Below, piece by piece: positions 23,801 to 35,480 of a stretch of DNA of 64,000 bases. Location: the NCBI GenBank assembly GCA_019321725.1, contig CM033119.1:2629865-2693864 (forward strand), read 5' to 3'. A program made the translations under genes and the position numbers. The stretch's first letter is position 1; the number at the start of each line of letters is the position of its first letter. The notes under the pieces were generated by a model. The model made no database searches, had not been told where the DNA came from, and saw only the letters and a program-made list of their open reading frames with translations. The stretch is from Paulownia fortunei (taxonomy: Eukaryota; Streptophyta; Magnoliopsida; Lamiales; Paulowniaceae).

Positions 23801-26800
23801 ATATGTTGTAATCCATGCCTCACAGATATACGTAAGTATATAAAATATTTATTTGAATTGTATAAATTTATTGTGTATCTATAAAATTAAATATAAGATG
23901 TAATTTACATACACAATTTAAAGTTCAATTCTGCTATTGTGTTAAAGCATCCAACTAGAATCAATGATTAATTAGCCGAGAAGGGTTCCATCTCATATAA
24001 AAGCTTGGGAAGTTTTTCTTTGATTGACAAGAGAGAAAATAAATTTTGTATGATTTGTGTTGGAAATTAGTTTAGGAAAGTTGGGTTTTGACCCAACTTT
24101 GATAAATAATTAAGTGGGTTCCATTTAAAATTTTCAAAAAAGAGTGTTTTGAATATTTTTTGGGTTCTTTGAGCTTAAAGTTTGTTGTGTTACTATATAT
24201 TTCAAGTAAGATCATTGTATCTTGTAAAACAATTGGCAAGTTACCGTTGATACATATGCAGGATAAATTTATCTTAAAGAACCTCGAACTTCACTACAAG
24301 TTGTTATCCAATCCAAATTAGCCAGCCACTTGGTATTACACTTTTTCAACAATTTGCACCTGGTAAAGCTTGTTATTAAGTAGGACAAGTTCAGTTTGGC
24401 CAAGGCACAAATGGACAACATTATTTTCCTATTCATTTTTTAAGTCGATTTCAAGTAATCCACATAAAGATATATCCCTAGAACGTTGTTGAGCTCTTTT
24501 TGTGGGCTATCCCAAATGAAATACCCCTCTAACATTAATAAAAGATGGAAGTGAAAAAGAAAAAGGGTTTCACAAAAAAAGAAAAAATAAATAAATAGGA
24601 AAAAATGAAAAACACGAAACCCTATCGGAAGGGTGAAAAGATATGTATGTTGGGGTGAAAATATGATGAACAGAAAGGTTTGGAATAGCTTTCAATGAAT
24701 GAATTGTAAAGCAAATCAGTTAACTTGCAAAGATAAAAAAATAAAAGCATTTGATCAAAGTGTCTTTGTAATGAAAACAATAATGTACCTTTTTATGTAT
24801 CTCATCTTTCCAAGAAACCCCATATCGCAACACATCAACGAACGCTGATAAACCCTCGGCAAACAAACTTTGACCCAACCCTCTACCATATTCTATTCTA
24901 CTTTTATACTACTAATTACTACCAAATTCTTACACATATATATATTAATTATATATGTGTGTGTGTGTGAAAATGGGGCAAAGTACCTTTTCTTTAAACT
25001 TCCCAGTTTGTCATTCAATTAATTAACACGATTTTGTTATATATTAGTTGCTTATGATGTTAGACAAATTAAGGCTCTTATTTCCTGTTATTTTGGGAAA
25101 ATTATTTTAGAAAAATATATTTTACTAGTAAAATTAGAGAATGTGAAAATATGAAATATGATTGAATGTTTTGTTGAGAATAAAAACGTGTTTTTTTTAG
25201 AGAAAGTTGAGAAAAACAAACAGGCCTTAAACTTTTAGATTAATACCTTCGCAAGGAGAAGGTAATCTGGGGTGAAACGTAATATAATGTGCTTACATAA
25301 CTAATAGTAATATTTTATTTTCTAATATTTTAATATATAAAAAGAACAAAATCAGAAGCCTTTTCAATGAATGAACATTTAATATAAATATACGCCCAAA
25401 GTGAGACGACGCCTCCATTTTGGAGATAATTACATGCAAAGTTGGTGACAAATTCTTCCTCCAGTCAAAGGCAATTTAGTGCTTTCTTAACTTAATTAGC
25501 ATATAATTAACTCTTAAGCAGCAGCCATTCTAAACTTAAATCAAATCGTCTGTACAAAACGGTTGCGTGTCATCCACCACCAAAAAAATAAATAAAAAAA
25601 TTATAAAATTTCCCAAATGAAGTAACCCATAAGAATGTATGTGCATATGGATTAGACATTTCTTGTTGAAATTTAGTTAATACCAACCCTCATTTTTATC
25701 TTTCATAATTAATTATATGCTCAATTAAAGTCTAAGTACAGTTAGTTGGCATTTTTGTATCTATCATTTCGAGAGATTGCCACTCCTTTTCGGTTAACAA
25801 TACCTTTAATTCTCAATTTTTAAGGTGAAGTATGTGGAACTAAGACTGTGACAGTTTAGCTAACTTTTTTCTGATCATTCTTCGGACCAATCTAATTATT
25901 AATGTAATAATGAGTTTTTTGGACGTCTTGATTGAGCCAAAAAAAAAAGAGCTTTTTTTTTTTTCTTAAACAACACAATGAGACATAATTTATGCCCCAT
26001 TGGTTATAGTTAGTTTAAGTTGGCAAGAAATGGTCATGCAGATTGCAGCCAGAATCTGGAAATTCAAAGACAATTCGGATTTGATTTTCTTTAGATAATG
26101 ACAACTTTCTATTTGGTGAATTTCATGTCGCTCAAGTAAAGTTTTCAAAACTTTAAAATTTCAAGGTTACATTATAATTATAGTACTCCCATTTTTCCGA
26201 AAAAAAGGTTTTTCTTAGTGTGATAATAAATAATCTATTCAATCAATATAATGATATTATTCAATTAAGAAACATAACAAGTTCTTGAACATTAGAAAGT
26301 TTTAACATCAAAATTATTAAAGAATCAGATATTCGAAAAAAATCAATTAGTATGTATTAGTCTAATTTCACCTTATTTTATTATTGCAAATTTTGTGGGT
26401 TTTGATTTATTTTTTTTAGTAAAGCGGCCAAATACATCAATGTGTCTAATACATCAATCAACAAATGAATTATCATCTATTAATAAATAATTTATAAAAT
26501 ATCAATTATATCAACAATGACTACTATAAATATAAACAAATAGTCGCACATCTGACGAGATTTAAACCCATAATCTCTATAGGTGATAATAATTTCAGCC
26601 CAAATATTTAATTACATCAGATTATTTCACTGATCCCAAAGACTTAATTAAATTAAAATTATTTCAATAGCTCCAATCCAATAGAATCAAAACTTAACAT
26701 CTACATGCATCTTTACATTGTGAGATCATAACTCAAAATTTCACACTTATACATGCATCTTCATTTATAGGTATGAAAATTCATTTATTGTTATTGCTAC

Positions 26801-29739
26801 TTCATTGTTAATATTTCTTATACTCAGGTATTGATTCGATCATTGAAGTGTTATCGTCGGGAAAAATTTTGACATCCCTTACTGTTTGTTCATATGGAAA
26901 TTTTTTGCTAATTTAATTAATCGAGGAGTCAATCTTCATTACGGAGAAGAATCACATCATTCTAAAGTTTTAAAATTTCAATTTCACCAGATTGGCAAAA
27001 GTTTTTTTTAACAGGTGAATGCATCAAATTTATTGATTTTGCAATTTAATATGATAATTTAATAGTAATATATGCTCACCAACGTTTAACACGGAAACCT
27101 AACAAAATTATACCTATTTATTTGTGTGACTGCATTGTTTAGCAATAAATCATGTATTTAATTATTTTATCTAATTAATAAACAAGGTTTTATCTGTAGG
27201 AGTAATCCAAGATTTGAGAAACATGCAAAAAAAGAGAGATTGATCATGATTTTAATACCAAATCTAAATTGGTTATTGCAATTACGCCGCCATTCATGTA
27301 AGAGTCGTCGAATTAAACTGCAGATTATGATTATTTTTTTAATAAACATATAAATATTCGAGGAAGTTGAATTGGTTATTACGTCTTACCTACCATGAGA
27401 AATTCTCCGAAGACTTACCAGCATAGTTTATCATATTTAAATCATTTAATTTTTAATAATCAGAATTGTATCCGTTCAAAGTTAATCATTGATTAAACTC
27501 ACAATTCCTTTTCATAATTTATTTGCAGCCCAAAACCTTACCTGGGTTAAGCCCATTTTGCATCAAAAAGAACCACACAAGACAGTTCTGGGCTAGAGCC
27601 CATTTTGCTAAATTATGGGCTGCAGAATTTATTAAAAGGATCAAGAAGAATCAATGTGTTTTTATTTTTCAATTTTTTAATTTTTTTTAAAGTAGTGGTG
27701 AATCGGTGACGAGGTTGATTAATTTAAAAATAATAAGTATTTAATTATTTAGTTATTAAATAATGCTCGTTCATAACACTGGGTTTATGCTAGTAATCTC
27801 TTATTTGTAACATTCTTTAAAAACATTATAAAACCTTGTAATTGTGACTAATGAGAGTTTCTCATGAAGATAACATAACATGTTGATTTAGTTCTCGTCG
27901 GAATCACGAAAGACTATATTCATTTCTGCAGATAAGCTCTAATGGCATCGTAGGAATTAAAAAAAAAATCTTTTGTATATTTATTATTGTCACTTTTTTA
28001 TATTTATACAATTTTAAATATTATATCTATTTATATAAATAAATCAACAATTCCACTCGTTAATACATAAAGTTCAATAAATATATCTTAAGTTGGTACG
28101 GACTACTACAAAAATTCCGTCTTTAAGGTCGCCTTAATTGGAGAAATTATTTTAGTACCATTTTCCACTAATCTCTGTGGTCCGCCTCTGTTTTGAGATT
28201 AATTGAAATTTCTAGTTTTCTTCTAATTTTGATTTTGGTTAGAAGTTTGGTAGTTTTGACCTTGCAGTTTTCCACACTTGTGTTTTTTTTTTTTTTCTCC
28301 TATGTGTTTTTGTATTACAAGAATATTTACTTTTAGATATTATAGTTTGTTCAACAATTGGACCACTTGAAGTGATTACATTGTTTACAATATGTCACAA
28401 TACTGACCACAGTGATAATTTGGCCAATTTATAGTCAACGTTGACAAGATATAGCCTCAAAACAAGGACCCAGAATTAGTTTGGAAAATTTTGAAATTAT
28501 TATAAAATACTAAATTAAAATTAAGGATTTGAAATGTTTTCGTTCTTTTTATTTTTATTTTTTTCATTCCATTTGTAACTGCAAATATCTTGAGCTATGT
28601 AATTAAGCTTACTATAAAGTAACATGTGAAGATTTACAAAATGGATGATTAATTATGGATCTTTTTACATCTTTTGTAGTCACACCAACGATTATGTATA
28701 TTATATATCCACATTATATTTAAAAAATAAAATCATTTAAACAATCAAATTTATAGTAAGAAACTATATTGTTTTCGCGTTAAATTAAGATCAATATATA
28801 CATATATATATGTATATATGTATGTGTATAACTTCTTAACAAAATTCTTAAATGGATTAGGTATTTGATTCCCAACAAATCTCATCTCCTTAAAAGACTT
28901 TATAATGTAAAAATATTCTCAAAATCTGTTACGAAGTTCTAAATTTTAGAAAATTAAGATTGAAGACAAAAACATATACAAGATAATTTTTATAATATAT
29001 TTTGATCAATTTAAATGAAATGTCATGTCATATCATTCAATCTTATCAACGCACTTTCGGAATTTCAACAAATATGGATAATATAATATATTTTTATATA
29101 TATCAAATAAATATATTGTATATAAGCTCAGAGTTATAGATTTAGAAAAATCACAAGACATAATATCATGCATGCACATTAAGTCATTGTGTAATTATTA
29201 TGGTTTCAAGTGGACGGGGGTGTACATTTTCTAACGACCTTTTTACACAATTGTTGTAATAATTTAGTGGGTAAATTGCAACTTCCACTTGAGACGGAGA
29301 GTGGAGACTCGAGACTCGAGACTTTCTTTTTGGATAAGATAGCAATGCCCATATCTATATATGACTAAGACCTTTTAATTGGAAATTACACGTTTTCGTG
29401 TACGGTTCAGATAATGCTCCACCTAATTATTAAACCCAAAATTTCACTTGTCCCAATCCAACTAAATAGTGCCAATAAGATTCATTTCACACTTATGCAA
29501 ATGTCCATTTCGACCATTCTTTTGGAATTCATTGGTTTTATTTTGATGCTTTTATTTCTTATGATTATTATAAAAAAGTATTTGCATATCATTATTGTTT
29601 GATTCAAGCAACATTGAAAGAATTTTTTGGTGGGCATAATTTTCTCAATGTAAAAATATCTAACCTAAATGAAGAGTAATTTTGTCAAATAATAAAATTA
29701 TTGACTTAATGTATTAATTTTTGACTTTTTCATAATCAG
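20843..29739. other. Long gene-poor region
   Basis: About 8.9 kb with no protein domain recognised on either strand. It holds many short A/T tracts, for example A19 at 23154-23172, TA-rich microsatellites near 24930-24970 and 28795-28830, and an isolated cluster of site II motifs at 27527-27621. The 20.85-21.1 kb end is presumably MYB promoter. Confidence 0.45.
27527..27621. promoter_or_regulatory. Orphan cluster of five site II (TGGGCY) motifs
   Basis: Motifs at 27527-27532, 27550-27555, 27589-27594, 27597-27602 and 27616-27621, in both orientations, with the word AGCCCATTTTGC occurring twice. The density resembles the SBDS promoter, but no gene is seen nearby. Confidence 0.35.
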
Positions 29740-30430
29740 TAAAAACGAGAGAGAGAAAAGAGAAGAACTAAAAAGAGAAAGGAGGAGAAGAAATTCGATT
29801 TTGAAATAGTATCCGACTAGTCACCTTCGAAATATGATCGGAGAAATCAAATCGTTAGATCAGGCTGATATTTTGATAGCACGTTCAAGGCACATTGAAA
29901 TACAATTTGAATGGTGAAGATCAGATTTTGATTCTCTAGAATCTGATTCTGTGAAGAATAGAACAACTCTATTTTCTGGAAGATTATTGAGGGCAGTCTA
30001 GATCAAGAGGCCGTTTTTTAAAATCGAATTGTTGGATTAATCTGCAATTTTGACGGTATATTCAGAACTCACATTTTTAGAGTTTGGATGGTGGAGATCG
30101 GATTTGAATCCCCCTTTCACCATAAATTATTTATGGACAGTAGTGCCACATTTTTGGTAAAATCTTTCTAATTTCTTTTGATAGATCTTATTTGTTGCAA
30201 AAATTGAATCATCTTAAGGTGTTTGTGATTGTATATCGGTTGAGACAGATTGTTGAACTTATTTTTTCTCCATTTTTTCTTATAGAGGAGATTAATTTGG
30301 TGGACTACAGTCTCGTAGTTTTTACTCCTCACATCGAGAAGGTTTTCCACGTTAAAAATTGCTCGTGTTTTTTTTTTGCAATTGTGATTGATTTGCTTGC
30401 TATTATTTACTACTAGTTTCACACAAAAGA
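29740..30430 (+). mobile_element. Probable Ty1/copia-like LTR remnant
   Basis: Two related stretches near 29846-29930 and 30037-30110 share the words GTTAGATC/GTTGGATT, ATTTTGA and GGTGGAGATCGGATT or GGTGAAGATCAGATT. They are followed by GGTGGACTACAGTCTCGTAG and GAAGGTTTTCCACGTTAAAA. This order resembles the R-U5 part of plant copia LTRs as I remember them. No polyprotein frame, matching second LTR or target-site duplication was found, so the limits are approximate. Confidence 0.35.
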
Positions 30431-31660
30431 GGGATAATTATTATTTTCATTGTGTTGGTAATTTAATTGCACTTAGCGTGTATTTATCCCAACATTTTTA
30501 TCCAAGAATAATAATCAATATTTATATTTCAATAAGCCAAAGAGTTATAAAATTTCATGTGTATCCATTTATTGAAGTTTTTAAAGAAGACACTCAACAA
30601 GCATATATAGATAATACTAGTCCACTTCTTGAATTGGCATTTAGTTGTTCTGGAATAGTGTAATTTATTTTTTTATTAAGTATATCATATTTTATACACA
30701 AATATATTAACAATGAATTATCAAGATCAATTAACAGTTTAGAAATTTCTACTATCAGTAATTACTCTTATCTAATAAACTAAATACTTAAATAAATAGT
30801 AAAATTCAAATCCATGACCTAACTTCATATCTCATTTTCTTAAGTCGCAATTGGCATCTCTCTATTCCTAACCACCTTTTGCAACTAACTTCTTACTTGC
30901 CCCTCCCCTAGTTTTTTAAGTTGAGGCCTCTCTCGATTGGGGCATAGTGGTCATTTTGCAAACACGTAAGTCTAATGTCACCAACCACTACATTATTTTA
31001 TACAGTGTAAGATATATTTTATTCAATTATATATTTTGAATATCAATATATATTTTATATATATTCATATATATATATATGTGTGTAAATGTTTGTGTAT
31101 ATAGGTTAAATAGATGTACAAAATTGGGTGTAATATCTATAAAATTATTTTGTATTTTAGATATCACTCACGTGCACGTGCACGTGTATGCCATAACACA
31201 ATTTCTTTTTTCAAGATCAAATTTTGTCTTTAATTTATTTATTCATTTTTTGATAATGAATGTACCAAGTTTCAAAATGGAAGTACTGTTTATGTGGTTG
31301 GTTGCTCAATTTGAATATTTGATTATTTATTTTGTGACAACAAAAAATCATATAATGCAAAATAGTATAAAAATCTTCATTTTAATATATTAATTAATTA
31401 ACATACAATTTAAGAGAACTAGTCATGCTTAAGTTTAAGACTCACATTAGAAAAAGTAATCAGTAGAGGGGGGAAAGAAAATCACATCTAAATAAACAAA
31501 TCCTTAATTAATTTTTTCTCAATTTTTTTAGTGTTTGCCAATCAAAATCTTACACATGTATAACTCATCAGACTCGGCTCCTCAGCTCATACCATACATT
31601 TTTTGGATTGCCATTCAATGGTCAGGATTAATTAGTCAATTATATAAGTTTTATAAAGCC

Positions 31661-31694
<34 letters not shown>

Positions 31695-32583
31695 ACCCTT
31701 TTGGGAAGTTTACAATTTCATTTTAGATTAATTACACTTATCTACCATCTAAAATAGCTAAATTACTAACCTTTCACTTTTCTCTTTCACAAATATCAAA
31801 AGGTCCCCTCTAGATTTGTCATATTTATAAAGCTTCCCTTGCCTCGTGCATGGAAAATAAAATATTAGTGAATTTTCTATTTTGCCATTGATCCAACTAT
31901 TAATATATTTTGCAGATCAAAATATCATTGATAATATAATGAAACATTGTTTCAAAAATCAAGCGTTTGATGGAAAAAATTTAGTATTTTGTCGCCAACC
32001 ATTAACCGTTGATAATTGTTTTTTTGTCATTCTAAATATATGGTAAACTAACAATTATTTTTGTATTTGTAAAATAAAAAAGTCTTATTCAAGTATTTTT
32101 TTTATAGAGTTGCAAGATTGAAATATAAAAAAACAAGAGGTGCCTTACTGAAATAGATTTAATTTTACACATATAAATTAATTAAAAAGATTCTGTCTAT
32201 TTTTGTTTTCTTTTTTCTTTCTCTATTTTTTTTCTTTTTACTCTCTCCATTCTTTACTTCTTTTATGATTACAGCTTTTTTTTTTTTTTTAATGGAAAAA
32301 ATGAAGGAAAAAAGCAGGAAGGTCAGATTAGAGAGAGAAGAAGGTAGAGAGGAAGAGATGGGCGATGTTGGGGAGGAAGACATGACGAAGAGGTGGTGAC
32401 GATGGTGAGGGGAGACAACAAGAGAGAGGGGAACAGATGGAGAGCGAAGAGAGTCGACTTAGATTGCGTCTCTGTAAACTGAGTCAAATTACAAAAAATT
32501 GGTATTGAATCTATTTTAAAAACTCTTTATATAATTGGGGAAGGGGGAGCCCAAAAATGATGTTTGCATTTAAAATATTTTAA
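30431..32583. other. Intergenic, no gene seen
   Basis: AT-rich with (AT)n near 31066-31080, a triple CACGTG at 31169-31186 and a CT-rich tract at 31660-31695. A purine-rich stretch runs through 32280-32460. No coding domain was recognised. Confidence 0.45.
31169..31186. promoter_or_regulatory. Three contiguous G-boxes (CACGTG) forming a perfect palindrome
   Basis: CACGTG three times without spacing, an 18-bp perfect palindrome. The G-box is the core site of plant bHLH/PIF and bZIP factors. It lies about 4.3 kb upstream of the SCL1-like ATG, so its role is uncertain; it may be a short simple repeat. Confidence 0.35.
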
Positions 32584-33252
32584 ATTTTTAAAAAGGTAAA
32601 TAGCATTTTATCTTTCAAAATTTGATTATTTTGAGACATTAATTTTATCTTTTAAAATTTAATTATTTTAACATATTATCTATCAAAAGTAAATTTTAAA
32701 TATTTTGTCCCTAAAATTATATTTATCATAACACTTTGTTTCTCAACATTAATTTAGATCAAATTTTTATCAAAAATTATTCATTCGCTGGACATTTTTT
32801 TCTTATCTATCTATGCAATAGTATAAAAAAATATATCGTATTATTTTTTTATTATTGTAAATGGCAAAGACACAATAATACTTTTATTGTAAATAATATT
32901 AATCGCAGTATTATTGACAAAAATACCATTATTATTTACAATAAAAATAGTATCATTTATCGTATATTTACTATTGACAATAATAATAAAAATATTACGA
33001 TATCTTATTTTTTATTTTTGCATGAAAAGATGGGTAAAAATTAAGTAGTGGTCGTTGATGAAGAGCACTTCAATAAAAGATTGATTTAAAAATGACATTG
33101 GGCACAAAATATTTAAAATTTATTTTTAGGGATAAAATGTCAAAATGATTAAATTTAAGGGGAACAAAGTATTTAATATTTATTTTTGGAGGGAAACGCG
33201 ATCAAAATCATCAAATTTAGAGAATTGAAGTGCTATTTACTCTTTTAAAAAT
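32584..33252. mobile_element. Nonautonomous DNA transposon (MITE-like) with long terminal inverted repeats
   Basis: The left end reads ATTTTTAAAAAGGTAAATAGCA. The reverse complement of the right end reads ATTTTTAAAAGAGTAAATAGCA. Similarity continues inward for roughly 150 bp (AAATTTGATTATTTTGA against AAATTTGATGATTTTGA, then AAATTTTAAATATTTTGT on both sides). A TAA flanks both proposed ends (32581-32583 and 33253-33255), suiting a 3-bp target duplication of the PIF/Harbinger type, although in such AT-rich DNA this is weak. The interior is AT-rich with no transposase. Confidence 0.6.
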
Positions 33253-33587
33253 TAATAAAATTTAACTGCAAATTTATTATAAAAATTTTACAATTACACT
33301 CTTTCAAAAATATAAATATCATTAAGACAAGTAGAGGCAGTTGATCAGCTCATGACTTCCGTCTAAATTTTTTAAGGGAGAAATTTAAAGAAGAGATTTA
33401 TAATATTATAAAAGAAAGGGGAAATGAGTTGATAATTTAGGTTTCATGGGAAATTAAATATAATCAACCCTTATTCATTTGATGCACAAAGTACAAGTCT
33501 TAAGTCAGAGGTTCAGAAAAAAGGGTTAAAAAGAAAGATGCAATTAAAAAGTTAAAAGAAGGTTCTGTCCAAGAAAAAGAGGTGGTG

Positions 33588-35381
33588 GTAAGTTCTCGTT
33601 AGCTTATTTTATTTCTTGGAATGTTTCTCTTTTTTTGCTAGTCTTGGAATTTTGATCAGTTCATATTATATTGGATGAATTTTGAGGAATAGGGGTGGAA
33701 TAACACTCTCCCCAAAAGTCTTTGTGGTGCATATTTTTTGAGCCCTTTGTTCCTTTTGCTTTGTTATTTCAAGGGTTGTCTTAATTCCTGTTTGTAAAGT
33801 TTCAAGCTTTATTACTCTCCTTTGGACTTTTCATTTGTTTTCTTATGTTCCATTGATGCTTATTCACCAAACCAACCTGACAATCTACAATTTTTTTAAT
33901 GTAATAAGATCCCATAAAAAGGTATATTTGGTTAGATGGTTCCCTTTGTTTACTATTTCTCAGTAGTCAAAACCCCTGGTACTTGCCTTACCCTCAAAGC
34001 CAATTCTGAAGCTCAAACATATCTGTTTCTTCACCTCTGGGATTGCAGATTTTTGCTGCTGATTCGATTTTTGTGGGCTCATCTTAATTTCCTTTTCCTC
34101 TGTTTGGGTTTAACAGGTAAATAGATATTAGTCTTTTGGCTTATTGGTTATACCTTTTATCCCTGATTTCTGTGCCTTTTGGCAAAGGTATCTGCTTCAG
34201 TTTAGATGTTTGTAGAGGGTTGTTTAATTTTCTGAAAATTGAAATTATGTTGCAATCCTATCTTGTTTGCTGTTCCAAGATTGCTTGGAAGAAGTCAATT
34301 CTCAACTTGTACGCAGTGTATGCAACTGCAAATAGCTTTGATTGAAACTAGGTTGTAAACTTTGATTGAAACAAGGTTGTAAAAAATAATTTTAAGGTAA
34401 TAATTATTATGAACTGATAAGAGCTTTGATATTCATTTCTGTTAAAAGGAACTTGGGAATTCCGTGATTGACTAAAACAAAAAACAAAGGGTTGTTTTCT
34501 TCAATGCTGAAAAGACTTTTGAGATCTCTCTCAACAAATTATTTATATTCTGTTTTTATCTTAGCATCTCTTTTTCTTTCTTCAGACTTCAATGAAGATG
34601 CTGAATAAAAGTTGTGGAGAAATGCCACGCCCCAACGCGTGTGTGTATGAAAAAACAAACGAGCTCAAAAGCATAGATTACCCAGTAGTTTGGCACAAAC
34701 TAGCTCATATCCATGTTAGAAGCTAGGTCTTTGTTGAAAATATGCATTTTCATCATTTATTGCTTTGACTGTGTTTTGAGGTTCATGAAATGATCTACTA
34801 CTGCAGTTTTGCGAAACGTTCTTGCTGTTAGAATGGGATTTCTTTCATTGGAAGTCAGTTGTATTCTTATTCGATAAGGTAATCCAGACTAAGAAACCAC
34901 TCTTTCTATTGTAAAACAAAGCAAGATAACATTTGGACCTCCTCAGGTTTTGGAAAACTGAATAAATCATAGTTGTTTGTGAAGAGAAATAGCAATCATG
35001 TTTTAGCCAATCTATAATCAAGTTAGCCAGCCCATTTCGCTAAATATAGTTTGTATTTGAATATGTTTCTGTTTCTTCATTTAAGTCATTAATTTATCAC
35101 TGCAGAATGTTAGTTTTTACTTCGGAATTATTGAAAGCGATCTTTTGGAATTAAAGTTGGGTGATATTTGACTAAAGTTTATGCATAGCATGGTTTCCTG
35201 TAAGTCATTAATCATTCTTCAGGTCAAGAACAGAAACAGACAATCTCTTTCTTCCCCTTTTGAGTATCTATCTACATGTTGAGACCTATGATGTTTGGTT
35301 CTATCATTACATTGACAAATTCTGAATTTCTTTTACCTCCTTTAATTATTTTGATTTTTTTTGTCTTTTATTCGAATATAG
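33588..35381 (+). other. Putative leader intron of the SCL1-like gene
   Basis: A strong donor (GGTG then GTAAGT, GT at 33588) and an acceptor after a T-rich tract (AATATAG, ending 35381) lie upstream of the ATG at 35481. A 5' untranslated exon ending at 33587, then about 100 nt of leader in the coding exon, is the simplest reading. Leader introns are common in GRAS genes. The model is inferred, since nothing coding tests it. Confidence 0.4.
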
Positions 35382-35480
35382 GAAACCAAAAAGATCCTGC
35401 CGTCTATAAATAGCTGTCAAAGACGGGCTCAATTGTTGAGAGGACACTTTCTTTTCACAACTGGGAATTTGAAGTGAACC

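Noticed and set aside
25068..25231. Possible 160-bp MITE with AAGGCCTGTTTG-type ends
   Set aside because: Only about 10 bp of the ends match, and no target-site duplication was found.
28106..28180. CTACTACAAAAA resembling a CACTA transposon terminus
   Set aside because: It lacks the CACTA start, and no inverted partner was found.
30388..30663. 91-codon open frame
   Set aside because: Starts inside a probable LTR remnant and shows no gag or pol motif.
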